From an uncultured Candidatus Saccharibacteria bacterium (GTDB lineage Bacteria > Patescibacteria > Saccharimonadia > Saccharimonadales > JAEWBQ01): 12,352 nucleotides of DNA. The notes under the pieces were generated by a model. The model was not told where the DNA came from. It was given only the letters and a program-made list of their open reading frames with translations, and did no database searches. The translations under genes and the position numbers were made by a program. The stretch spans positions 1-12,352 of the forward strand of contig CAMPGV010000026.1 of NCBI GenBank assembly GCA_946885745.1, read 5' to 3'. This document shows, piece after piece, positions 5,443 to 11,615 of this stretch. Position 1 is the first letter of the stretch; every line of letters begins with the position of its first letter.

Positions 5443-5768
5443 CGGTCGTCACCACTTCCTCCGATTGCCCCTCGCTTGAGGCGATCGGCAAGCTTCTGAA
5501 TATTAGTCTCGCCTACTTCATCAAGCGAAATATTAAAGTAGTTTGCGATTACCGCTACATGCCACAGCACGTCTCCTAACTCTTTCGTTAGATCACTCTT
5601 ATCAAGTTTAGCGAAGTCACTTTCGTGATCTCGCACAATCTTCTTTGTTTTTTCGGCAATTTCCCCTGCTTCGCCGCATAGACCCAGCAGTAAGTGGAAG
5701 AGTTCATTCTTTTTGTCTTTTGGCGCCGCCGTTCGCAGAGCTAACGTCTGGTATTCGTTTAAATTCAT
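5439..5768 (-). CDS. MazG-like nucleotide pyrophosphohydrolase
   Basis: This 109-residue single-domain all-alpha protein belongs to the MazG/NTP-PPase family, which cleaves nucleoside triphosphates to monophosphate and pyrophosphate, usually to remove non-canonical nucleotides. The metal-binding pattern is intact: E33 and E36 (CGEAGE) on one helix and E63 and D66 (KELGDVLW) on the next, followed by the family-typical end (ISLDEVGETNIQKLADR). It is half the length of the two-domain MazG of E. coli, as in many phage and CPR proteins; the substrate is not predictable. An SD (AGAGGGGG) precedes the ATG. It follows trmB by 22 nt, so it is the second gene of that operon. Its stop codon overlaps the end of murC by 4 bp. 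Confidence 0.85.
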   Translation of the reverse strand: MNLNEYQTLALRTAAPKDKKNELFHLLLGLCGEAGEIAEKTKKIVRDHESDFAKLDKSDLTKELGDVLWHVAVIANYFNISLDEVGETNIQKLADRLKRGAIGGSGDDR

Positions 5769-5790
5769 TCTGTCCCCCTCTAGTCCTTGG

Positions 5791-6447
5791 TTAATTTAAG
5801 CTTGGTGGTACTGCTTTTACAAAATGCGACGGCAAACCCTCGGCAGTGAACCGTTGCTCATATGTCGTTTTTACTTTATAAGCATCACTCAAGTCCGACT
5901 CATGCAAATCAAAGCTTAGCTCCGTAAGTGTCCAGCCTTCCGCTACGAGCTGCTCCAAGCTCCACGTAAAGAGATCGTGTGAATCGGTTTTAAAATAGAA
6001 GGCACCTGTTGATGTGAGTAGTCGCTGGTATAATTTCAAAAATTTTGGATGTGTTAGGCGATTCTTGGCAAAACGCTTCTTCGGAAAAGGATCGGGAAAC
6101 GTTACCCAGAGGCGTTCAACTGTCGAAGCTGGCAGTAAATCAACCAATTGATCCTCGATACGTGCACGCAAGAATCGGACATTTGATAGACCCTTTTCGG
6201 CCGCAAGACGTGCCCCGGTTTGCAGGCGATCAGCCTTCACATCCACAGCCACGACCCGTCGACTCGCGTCTTCGGCGAGGGATACCCCAAAAAGTCCCGT
6301 GCCCGCTGCAAGCTCCAAAGTGTCGGCTGGCGCCTGCCCTTGCCACTCCTCAGCTTCAAAGCACAGAGGTGAATTTGCAAACTGTGCAAACTTATACTTT
6401 TTGCGCTTGCGAGTAATAATGTAGTCGTCAGGGTTTAAGTGAGTCAT
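5791..6447 (-). CDS. trmB: tRNA (guanine-N7)-methyltransferase
   Basis: TrmB methylates G46 in the variable loop of tRNAs using SAM. The 218-residue protein has the SAM-binding motif ELAAGTGLFG, an acidic end to strand 2 (VVAVDVKADR), the diagnostic FPDPFPKKRFAKNRLTHPKF segment for tRNA binding and catalysis, and the late HESD...YKVKTTYEQRF motif. Its length is typical. I chose the ATG at 6447 over the one at 6456 (three codons upstream): a -10-like TATACC ends at 6457, directly abutting the first ATG, which would then lie upstream of the predicted start site. The second ATG sits 9 nt after the box. There is no SD at either. It is divergent from mscS and precedes the MazG-like gene by 22 nt. 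Confidence 0.9.
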   Translation of the reverse strand: MTHLNPDDYIITRKRKKYKFAQFANSPLCFEAEEWQGQAPADTLELAAGTGLFGVSLAEDASRRVVAVDVKADRLQTGARLAAEKGLSNVRFLRARIEDQLVDLLPASTVERLWVTFPDPFPKKRFAKNRLTHPKFLKLYQRLLTSTGAFYFKTDSHDLFTWSLEQLVAEGWTLTELSFDLHESDLSDAYKVKTTYEQRFTAEGLPSHFVKAVPPSLN

Positions 6448-6456
6448 AGTCCACAT

Positions 6457-6464
6457 GGTATACT
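6457..6464. promoter_or_regulatory. Shared palindromic -10 element between trmB and mscS
   Basis: GGTATACT contains the palindrome GTATAC (6458-6463). It reads TATACT toward mscS (7 nt before the ATG at 6472) and TATACC toward trmB (9 nt before the ATG at 6447). The two genes are only 24 bp apart. No good -35 box is seen on either side. Confidence 0.55.
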
Positions 6465-6471
6465 AGCACAT

Positions 6472-7362
6472 ATGGACTGGTTCGTTGAAACACCAAAAAA
6501 CCTACAAACCTGGCTGAATGAACGATGGGGCGATGCTATCGTTGTCGTCCTTATTACTGCCTTTCTCTACTGGCTTGGTCGCAAAATCCTTGGCAGCATT
6601 GTCCGTAACGCCGTTGCGGCGAGTGCGCGCAACCGCCAAATTCACCGTAAAGATATCGAGAAGCGTCAAAACACACTCGCGAGCCTCGTCGTCAACATTT
6701 GGGGCGTGCTTGTCCTCATCACTGGCGCAATCGTGCTCCTAAAGACCGTTTTTCCGCAGATTGACCTTGCCCCCCTCTTTGCGAGCGCCGGCATTATTGG
6801 TGTCGCGCTCGGTTTCGGTTCGCAGTCACTCGTCAAGGACTTCATCTCGGGCATTTTTATCGTCTCTGAAAATCAGTACCGTGTTGGTGATATCATCGAG
6901 ATTAATGGCAACAGCGGCACGGTTGAACGTATCGGCACCCGCTCTACCGTTATCCGCGACGCCGACGGCAATGTCCACTACTTCCCAAACGGCACCATTC
7001 AGCATGTCGTCAACAAGACAATGGGCTACAGCATGGCTCGCTTCACCATTAGCCTTCAGCCGACTACCGACATTGAAAAGGCAATCGACCTGATCAACGA
7101 AACCGGCAAAAAGCTCGCTGGCATGGCAAAATGGCAAAATAAGATTATTGAACCGCCTGCGTTCGTTACCTTTGGTGAGTTTACCGGCACCTCTGTTAAG
7201 CTAACGATTGCCGGCAAGACTCAACCATCCGACCAATGGTCAGTCACGTCAGAAATGCGTCGTCGCCTACTTGAGGCATTTGAAGTCAATGGCGTCCTTC
7301 TTGAAGGAGCACCTGCTCCAAAAGAGCCCGAAGAAGAACCTGTCAAAAAGAAGAAGTCGTAG
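6472..7362 (+). CDS. MscS-family mechanosensitive channel
   Basis: MscS channels open under membrane tension to release solutes during hypo-osmotic shock. This 296-residue protein has helices at about 22-40 and 69-95, then the glycine/alanine-rich pore-lining TM3 (from about 103, FASAGIIGVALGFG, continuing into SLVKDFISGIFIV). The beta domain follows (YRVGDIIEING, GTVERIGTRSTVIRDADG, YFPNG), then a mixed alpha/beta C-terminal domain. The tail is short and charged (PEEEPVKKKKS). Length is close to E. coli MscS (286). The start at 6472 is chosen because TATACT ends 7 nt upstream; an ATG at 6439 would add 11 residues but lies upstream of that promoter and inside trmB. Its stop abuts the next convergent gene with no gap. 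Confidence 0.9.
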   Translation: MDWFVETPKNLQTWLNERWGDAIVVVLITAFLYWLGRKILGSIVRNAVAASARNRQIHRKDIEKRQNTLASLVVNIWGVLVLITGAIVLLKTVFPQIDLAPLFASAGIIGVALGFGSQSLVKDFISGIFIVSENQYRVGDIIEINGNSGTVERIGTRSTVIRDADGNVHYFPNGTIQHVVNKTMGYSMARFTISLQPTTDIEKAIDLINETGKKLAGMAKWQNKIIEPPAFVTFGEFTGTSVKLTIAGKTQPSDQWSVTSEMRRRLLEAFEVNGVLLEGAPAPKEPEEEPVKKKKS

Positions 7363-7737
7363 TTACGGCTGCGGCTCAGCTACCGGCGCATCAAGCCCAA
7401 GGGCTTTATCACTCAATGGGTCCCCGCCGAAGCTTTCGTATTCAGTCACGCGTTTCGACTGCGTATCGTATAAGTCTCTAAAATCACTCAGGCTATCATT
7501 GGTTATCTTGCCGGTAGCCGGAAATGCCGTTGGCTGGTCGTTGCGATCAGCATGCTCGCGTACATCCTTGTAGCCTGGACGGCTCAAGTCAAGCTGAGCA
7601 GCGCCAGAACGAGCATACATACCGAGCGCCACGCCTACTAGAATAAACGATATGATAATTGTTGCCCCTACGAGCAGCAAAAACTTGTGCTCACGCCAGC
7701 GAAATTTACGAATCTCTATCGGTCGCTCTTCGCTCAT
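7363..7737 (-). CDS. Single-pass membrane protein, unknown function
   Basis: I do not recognise this 124-residue protein. The N-terminus is charged (1-18, rich in Arg and Glu), one transmembrane helix covers about 19-41, and the remaining 80 polar residues should face outside. The C-terminus is Pro/Ala-rich (LGLDAPVAEPQP) and probably flexible. There is no Cys. Its ATG overlaps the stop codon of the upstream secreted-protein gene (ATGA, 7734-7737), so the two are translationally coupled and probably act together at the envelope. It ends immediately next to the mscS stop codon with no terminator. Confidence 0.75.
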   Translation of the reverse strand: MSEERPIEIRKFRWREHKFLLLVGATIIISFILVGVALGMYARSGAAQLDLSRPGYKDVREHADRNDQPTAFPATGKITNDSLSDFRDLYDTQSKRVTEYESFGGDPLSDKALGLDAPVAEPQP

Positions 7738-8267
7738 TTTGCTTCCTTTGCGTTAAAATCACGTGAAAATGCCTCAAATGCTTCCTTGTATTCGCGCGTT
7801 AATTTACGCAGCTCTTCACTATGAATGTAGACCTGCTGACGTTTTTTACGTGCATCTGCCACTCCGTCATAAAACGCCACTGGCTGCTTCACGCAGTCGA
7901 GTTCAAGGACATTAGAAAGTGCTTCTTCATATGCGCGATAACTAACATCGAAGCTCTTAAATTCATCGCCGTACTGGCTCGTAATAGCCACCAATTTACT
8001 GCTATCAAGCTGGTTGAGCGCCACGCGACTATTAAACGGCGCCATCAATTTCGTCGAGGTGGATTGATACAGCTGGCCACGATTCACACGCAGCAGACCG
8101 TCGCTCGCGTGCAGCTGGTACATATTCACCTTCGCTTGAACACAACTCGCTTTAATACGAGCGATGTGCTCATCAGTCATAGCTGGCGACTCTTGGGCGC
8201 GAACAACCGTCGCCACCCCGCCAAGAAGGACGCTCAGTATGCCAGCTAGAAGTAGTAATCGACTCAT
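7734..8267 (-). CDS. Secreted or surface protein with signal peptide, unknown function
   Basis: I do not recognise this 177-residue protein. It starts with a clear Sec signal peptide: MSR, a Leu-rich core (4-22) and a likely cleavage after VRA (residue 24). There is no lipobox Cys. The mature part is mainly helical and polar, with two Cys (42 and about 125) that could form a disulfide, and a long charged C-terminal helix (about 140-177, EELRKLTREYKEAFEAF) likely to be a coiled coil. A TTGACC-18-GATAAT promoter lies just upstream; GATAAT ends 8 nt before the ATG and there is no SD, so the mRNA should be nearly leaderless. It overlaps the following membrane protein gene by 4 bp. Both products are predicted to be extracytoplasmic. 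Confidence 0.78.
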   Translation of the reverse strand: MSRLLLLAGILSVLLGGVATVVRAQESPAMTDEHIARIKASCVQAKVNMYQLHASDGLLRVNRGQLYQSTSTKLMAPFNSRVALNQLDSSKLVAITSQYGDEFKSFDVSYRAYEEALSNVLELDCVKQPVAFYDGVADARKKRQQVYIHSEELRKLTREYKEAFEAFSRDFNAKEAK

Positions 8268-8275
8268 TGCTATCT

Positions 8276-8305
8276 ATTATCCACTTTTTAGGTCTATTTG
8301 GTCAA
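8276..8305 (-). promoter_or_regulatory. Promoter of the secreted/membrane protein pair
   Basis: On the minus strand, TTGACC (8305-8300, five of six) and GATAAT (8281-8276, five of six) are separated by 18 nt. The -35 lies within the last codons of the mutY-like gene. The predicted start site is 1-2 nt before the ATG at 8267. Confidence 0.65.
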
Positions 8306-9094
8306 ATGAAACAATTCACCCGTCTGCTCCACCAGCCCATCACTGACTAATCCGCCAAGAGCCGGTTCAAATCGATCGTCACTTTCATAGCCATTTGCAA
8401 GTGCGCCGTGCGATAGATCGGCCACTGTCAGGCGCCTAATAATCTCCCCTCGAACCTCACGGACACTCCCCTTCAGCGGAGCTTGCTTCTTATAGTGATG
8501 GCTCTGCGTCAGCCGACCGCCACCTTGGCGCTTGAGCCAAGTACCGTAGTCCATTAGGGCCTGGTAAAACTCGCGTGGATGCTCATGGTCGATTGTCTGA
8601 CTCACCACTTGGCGCAGCTCCGTATCGGTTACCTTCTCCGCATCTTCGAAGAAATGTGTAAAATAAACAGTTCGTACGTTCGTTTCAATAAACACACTCG
8701 GTTGATTAAAAGCGTAGGCTAACATAGCGCCAGCTGTATTTAGTCCAACGCCAGGTAGTTTCACGAGTTGCTCAAGCGTCTCAGGAAATATACCGCTATA
8801 CTCCGCTGTGATCATTTTCGCCGCGTCGTGGAGAAACTTGGCGCGTCGGTTGTAGCCAAGCCCGCTCCATAATGCCAGCACCTCACCGAGCGATACGCCT
8901 GCCAATACCTTCTCATTTGGAAATCGTTCAATAAATGCCTCAAACTTTGGCACCACTCGGTCCACCTGCGTCTGCTGCAACATCAGTTCGCTCACCAGCA
9001 CATAGTACGGCCGTGTATCACGCCGCCACGGCATATCACGGTACAGCTCGCGACCTTTACTCCAGATTAACTCTCGAAACTCTTCAGCATTCAC
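8294..9094 (-). CDS. mutY: MutY-like A/G-specific adenine DNA glycosylase, clusterless
   Basis: MutY removes adenine mispaired with 8-oxoguanine. The 266-residue protein (GTG start) has the N-terminal MPW motif (21-23), the catalytic SELMLQQTQV segment with E36, GLGYNRRA (78-85) and the helix-hairpin-helix LPGVGLNTAG (113-122). The position of the catalytic Asp is Glu (E137 in FIETNVRTV). There is no Cys at all, so the usual [4Fe-4S] cluster is absent, and there is no NUDIX-like 8-oxoG domain; the C-terminus (about 205-266) looks like a small winged-helix-type fold. GTG at 9094 is chosen because TATACT ends 6 nt upstream; a longer reading to 9544 only runs antisense to msrA. AAGGAG lies directly against the GTG, too close to act as an SD for it. 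Confidence 0.82.
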   Translation of the reverse strand: MNAEEFRELIWSKGRELYRDMPWRRDTRPYYVLVSELMLQQTQVDRVVPKFEAFIERFPNEKVLAGVSLGEVLALWSGLGYNRRAKFLHDAAKMITAEYSGIFPETLEQLVKLPGVGLNTAGAMLAYAFNQPSVFIETNVRTVYFTHFFEDAEKVTDTELRQVVSQTIDHEHPREFYQALMDYGTWLKRQGGGRLTQSHHYKKQAPLKGSVREVRGEIIRRLTVADLSHGALANGYESDDRFEPALGGLVSDGLVEQTGELFHLTK

Positions 9095-9100
9095 CTCCTT

Positions 9101-9118
9101 AGTATAGCGGCGTATACT
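9101..9118. promoter_or_regulatory. Paired divergent -10 boxes between mutY and msrA
   Basis: The whole intergenic region is 30 bp. TATACT on the minus strand (9106-9101) ends 6 nt before the mutY GTG. TATACT on the plus strand (9113-9118) ends 6 nt before the msrA ATG. The plus box has a possible -35 TTCACC (9090-9095), 17 nt upstream and overlapping the mutY start codon. Confidence 0.6.
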
Positions 9119-9124
9119 AGATAT

Positions 9125-9640
9125 ATGACAGAGTTTATCCTTGGTGGCGGCTGCTTTTGGTGTATCGACGCAGTGTTTCGTCGCCTGAAAGGCGTGTCTT
9201 TCGTGGAGAGTGGCTATGCTGGCGGCGACAGCACACCCGACTACTACCGGGTTGCAAGCGGCAGAACTGGCCACGCCGAAGTAGTGCGGGTGCAATTTGA
9301 TACGAACATTCTTCCAGCCGAGATACTTCTCGATATCTTTTTCCTCATCCACAATCCTACCACGCTCAATCGTCAAGGTGCCGACGTCGGCGCACAGTAT
9401 CGATCGACGATGATGTATCAGAACGACGCGCAGCGAATCATCTTTGAAGCAACCCGTGATCGCGCCCAACAGCACTGGGACGACCCTATTGTGACCGAGA
9501 TCGTCCCCCTTGAAACGTTTTACCCCGCCGAAGACGAGCACCAAGATTATTTCAATAAACAGCCCGCCAGCGGCTATTGCTCAGTCATCATTGCACCCAA
9601 ACTAAGTAAAGCTCGCGCCGCCTATGCGGAGTGGTTTTAA
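9125..9640 (+). CDS. msrA: Peptide methionine sulfoxide reductase MsrA
   Basis: MsrA reduces methionine-S-sulfoxide in proteins, repairing oxidative damage. The 171-residue protein begins almost directly with the catalytic motif GCFWC (nucleophile C10, second Cys 13), followed by GYAGG, YYRVASGRTGHAEVV, and the EHQDYF motif near the C-terminus. A further Cys in GYC (about 151) is the likely resolving residue. It lacks the fused MsrB domain seen in some bacteria. TATACT ends 6 nt before the ATG and there is no SD, so a leaderless mRNA is expected. It leads a tight three-gene operon with the metallo-hydrolase (12-nt gap) and the AlkA-like glycosylase, and is divergent from mutY. Confidence 0.93.
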   Translation: MTEFILGGGCFWCIDAVFRRLKGVSFVESGYAGGDSTPDYYRVASGRTGHAEVVRVQFDTNILPAEILLDIFFLIHNPTTLNRQGADVGAQYRSTMMYQNDAQRIIFEATRDRAQQHWDDPIVTEIVPLETFYPAEDEHQDYFNKQPASGYCSVIIAPKLSKARAAYAEWF

Positions 9641-9652
9641 AAGGAGGATTTT

Positions 9653-10285
9653 ATGCGACAACTCACCAAATACGAGCATGCCTGCTTCACAATTGAAAAA
9701 GATGGCCAAATACTCGTTGTCGACCCTGGCGCCTATACCACCGACTTCATTGCACCCGATCATGTGGTGGGCGTCATCATCACCCATGACCACGCCGATC
9801 ACTTTGACGAAGAACTCGTCGCCTCGATTATCGATAAAAATCCCGATGCTATCATTGTCGGTCACCCGTCGGTCATCGACAGTATTGAAGCCTTCCAGAC
9901 ACTAGCCGTTGAGCCGGGCGATTCGCTATCTTTAGGACCGTTTGAGCTGGAGTTCTTTGGCGGCAGCCACGCCAGTATCGCCGACACTATTCAGGCACCT
10001 GCCAACCTTGGGGTTATGATTGATGACCTCCTCTATTACCCCGGTGACTCCTTCACACTTCCCGAAGATCGTTATGTCGACACACTCGCCCTGCCAGTGG
10101 CCGCCCCATGGCTTAAGATCAGTGAAGTGATTGACTTTCTGCGCGCCGTTCACCCGCACACCGCCTTTCCGACACACGATGCCATCCTCTCTTCAAGCGG
10201 ACAAGCCCTCGTTGATCATCTCGTAAAAGCAGAGGCTGACAAAGTCGACACAACCTATGCACGGATCAGCGAGCTCACTTTATGA
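9653..10285 (+). CDS. Metallo-beta-lactamase-fold hydrolase (UlaG-like)
   Basis: This 210-residue cytoplasmic protein is a small metallo-beta-lactamase-superfamily hydrolase. The metal-binding set is complete: H45, H47, D49 and H50 (THDHADHFD), then H106 (GGSHASI), D132 (YPGDSF) and H175 (FPTHDAI). The short form without a C-terminal beta-CASP or oxygenase part resembles the UlaG/YtnP-type group often labelled L-ascorbate-6-phosphate lactonase-like. The real substrate is unknown; sugar-lactone or phosphodiester cleavage are possibilities. A strong AAGGAGG lies before the ATG, as expected for an internal operon gene, 12 nt after the msrA stop. Its stop overlaps the start of the next gene (ATGA). 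Confidence 0.88.
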   Translation: MRQLTKYEHACFTIEKDGQILVVDPGAYTTDFIAPDHVVGVIITHDHADHFDEELVASIIDKNPDAIIVGHPSVIDSIEAFQTLAVEPGDSLSLGPFELEFFGGSHASIADTIQAPANLGVMIDDLLYYPGDSFTLPEDRYVDTLALPVAAPWLKISEVIDFLRAVHPHTAFPTHDAILSSSGQALVDHLVKAEADKVDTTYARISELTL

Positions 10286-10899
10286 TGATTAAGCTCGACG
10301 AGGCCATTGCCCACCTGAAAGCCCACGACCCTGTCATGGCTGACTTAATTGCGCGCCACCCCGAGCCAACGTTCACGAAGCATCCGCATTATTATCAAGA
10401 ACTAATGAGTAGCATTATTGGCCAGCAACTGAGCGTTAAAGCGGCCGCCACTATCAAACAGCGCTTCATTGACCTATTTGGCCACTTCCCAGCTCCCGAG
10501 GAAGTACTGGCCACGTCGATCGACGATATGCGTGCCATCGGCCTGTCGCGCCAAAAAGCCAGCTACCTCATCGCTATCGCGGAGCACGCTCGAGACCAAC
10601 GGGTCGATTTTGCGCGTCTCGATCGACTCGACAATGATGCGGTTATTAATGAGCTGACCGCAATTAAAGGAGTAGGCACCTGGACCGTTCACATGTTTCT
10701 CATGTTTTGCATGGCTCGACTCGATGTTTTGCCGGTTGGCGACCTAGGCATAAAGCGAGGCGTCCAGCACGCCTACCAACTCCCGGGCTTGCCCACACCT
10801 GAGCAGGTGGCTGCTATTGCCGAGCAGCGGCACTGGCACCCTTACACATCCGTCGCCAGCCGCTACTTGTGGCTCTCGCTCGACAATGCCCCGAAATAA
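10282..10899 (+). CDS. AlkA-like DNA-3-methyladenine glycosylase (HhH-GPD)
   Basis: Enzymes of this group excise alkylated bases such as 3-methyladenine to start base excision repair. The 205-residue protein has the core HhH-GPD fold only: QQLSVKAA near the start of the domain (about 50-57), the sequence SRQKASYL, the helix-hairpin-helix IKGVGTWTVHMFLMF (about 127-141), and the catalytic Asp at D154 in LPVGDLGIKRG. It lacks the N-terminal TBP-like domain of E. coli AlkA, resembling the compact Mag1-type and archaeal forms. Starts at 10282 and 10285 (ATGATG) are both possible; each overlaps the upstream stop. It is the third gene of the msrA operon and is followed by a strong terminator. Confidence 0.88.
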   Translation: MMIKLDEAIAHLKAHDPVMADLIARHPEPTFTKHPHYYQELMSSIIGQQLSVKAAATIKQRFIDLFGHFPAPEEVLATSIDDMRAIGLSRQKASYLIAIAEHARDQRVDFARLDRLDNDAVINELTAIKGVGTWTVHMFLMFCMARLDVLPVGDLGIKRGVQHAYQLPGLPTPEQVAAIAEQRHWHPYTSVASRYLWLSLDNAPK

Positions 10900-10902
10900 C
10901 AC

Positions 10903-10929
10903 AAAAAGACCGATAGATTCGGTCTTTTT
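10903..10929. terminator. Bidirectional intrinsic terminator
   Basis: A perfect 11-bp stem (AAAAAGACCGA / TCGGTCTTTTT) with a 5-nt loop. T5 on the plus strand ends the msrA-alkA operon, 4 nt after its stop; T5 on the minus strand ends the ytxH-like transcript coming from the other side. Confidence 0.88.
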
Positions 10930-10947
10930 GCTGTAACTTATTCGTGA

Positions 10948-11310
10948 CTACTTACTAGTCTTCTTGGTCTTTGCGTCAGCCTTCACAGCTTTCGCAGTCT
11001 TAGTCGCCGTCTTCGCAACACGCTTGCCGGTAACTTTAGCCTTAGCAGCAACATCATCAGCGGACTTCTTGACGTCATCGCTGAATTCTTTGACCTCTTC
11101 GGCCACTTCGGCAGCGCCTTCTTTAATAGTCGCAGCGCTTTTCTTTGCAACCTTACGGGCTTCTTTGGCAGTGTCTTTTGCCTGTGTCTTCAGGTTATTC
11201 GTCTTATTCTTGATATCTTGACGAGTTGCCTTGCCGCTCTTTGGGGCAAGTAGTACACCGGCAACATAACCGGCAGCGGCAGCTGCAATAACTTTAATGA
11301 TTCGGCTCAT
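10948..11310 (-). CDS. YtxH-like protein
   Basis: This 120-residue protein has the YtxH layout: one short N-terminal membrane helix (about 5-22, Ala-rich, ending GVLLAPKSGKATR, the family hallmark) followed by a long Lys/Ala/Asp-rich helical tail (30-120) that should form an extended amphipathic or coiled-coil rod. The tail ends in repeated Lys-Ala-Thr blocks reminiscent of histone H1-like or LEA-like sequences. In Bacillus, YtxH is a general-stress protein of unknown mechanism (family knowledge). A strong AAGGAGGG precedes the ATG. It follows the small membrane protein gene by 17 nt and shares its transcript. Confidence 0.78.
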   Translation of the reverse strand: MSRIIKVIAAAAAGYVAGVLLAPKSGKATRQDIKNKTNNLKTQAKDTAKEARKVAKKSAATIKEGAAEVAEEVKEFSDDVKKSADDVAAKAKVTGKRVAKTATKTAKAVKADAKTKKTSK

Positions 11311-11327
11311 AGGATTTACCCTCCTTA

Positions 11328-11543
11328 TTACTTACGGAATGATTTAACAATTTCACTAAATACCTTTGTCGGTACCAGCCATTCGCTCGCGTTGGCTACA
11401 TTGTCAGTGATACGATTAACGCGATCAGCGATGCGGCGTACCTTTATGACGATTGTAATAGCAATCACGAGTACTGCTATCATCATAGCCGATAGCAGGA
11501 GGACTGCAATAGTGAGAAGTGTAATGATTGTTGATGTATCCAT
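11328..11543 (-). CDS. Small membrane protein, possibly YtxG/DUF948-like
   Basis: This 71-residue protein has a long N-terminal hydrophobic helix (about 6-33, rich in Ile, Leu and Val) and an amphipathic basic segment after it (VRRIADRVNRITDNVANASEW, about 35-55). This layout, and its place directly before a YtxH-like gene, resembles Bacillus YtxG (DUF948), but it is only about half that length, so the assignment is tentative. It probably sits in the cell membrane with its C-terminus in the cytoplasm. AAGGAAG lies just before the ATG (close spacing). A candidate promoter lies in the 72-bp gap upstream. Confidence 0.62.
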   Translation of the reverse strand: MDTSTIITLLTIAVLLLSAMMIAVLVIAITIVIKVRRIADRVNRITDNVANASEWLVPTKVFSEIVKSFRK

Positions 11544-11583
11544 ATACTTCCTTTTGTTTGTGTTTGTAAGTGATTACTTATTT

Positions 11584-11612
11584 ACATTAACATAAGTTTT
11601 ATAAAAAAGCAA
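11584..11612 (-). promoter_or_regulatory. Candidate promoter of the ytxG/ytxH-like pair
   Basis: On the minus strand, TTGCTT (11612-11607) and TAATGT (11589-11584) are 17 nt apart, and TG-T precedes the -10 as an extended element. The predicted leader is about 35-40 nt and carries the SD. Just downstream lies the inverted repeat TAAGT-GATT-ACTTA (11567-11580), a possible operator or hairpin. Confidence 0.4.
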
Positions 11613-11615
11613 TAG

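Noticed and set aside
6439..6471. Upstream ATG for mscS, adding 11 residues
   Set aside because: It lies upstream of the predicted promoter, overlaps the start of trmB, and the extra residues are not part of the MscS family.
7821..8249. 142-codon plus-strand frame opposite the secreted-protein gene
   Set aside because: Antisense shadow; the minus-strand frame has a signal peptide, a promoter and operon coupling.
9095..9544. N-terminal extension of the mutY reading frame by about 150 codons
   Set aside because: It is the antisense of msrA, shows no glycosylase-family motifs, and the GTG at 9094 has a promoter at the right spacing and begins where MutY homology begins.
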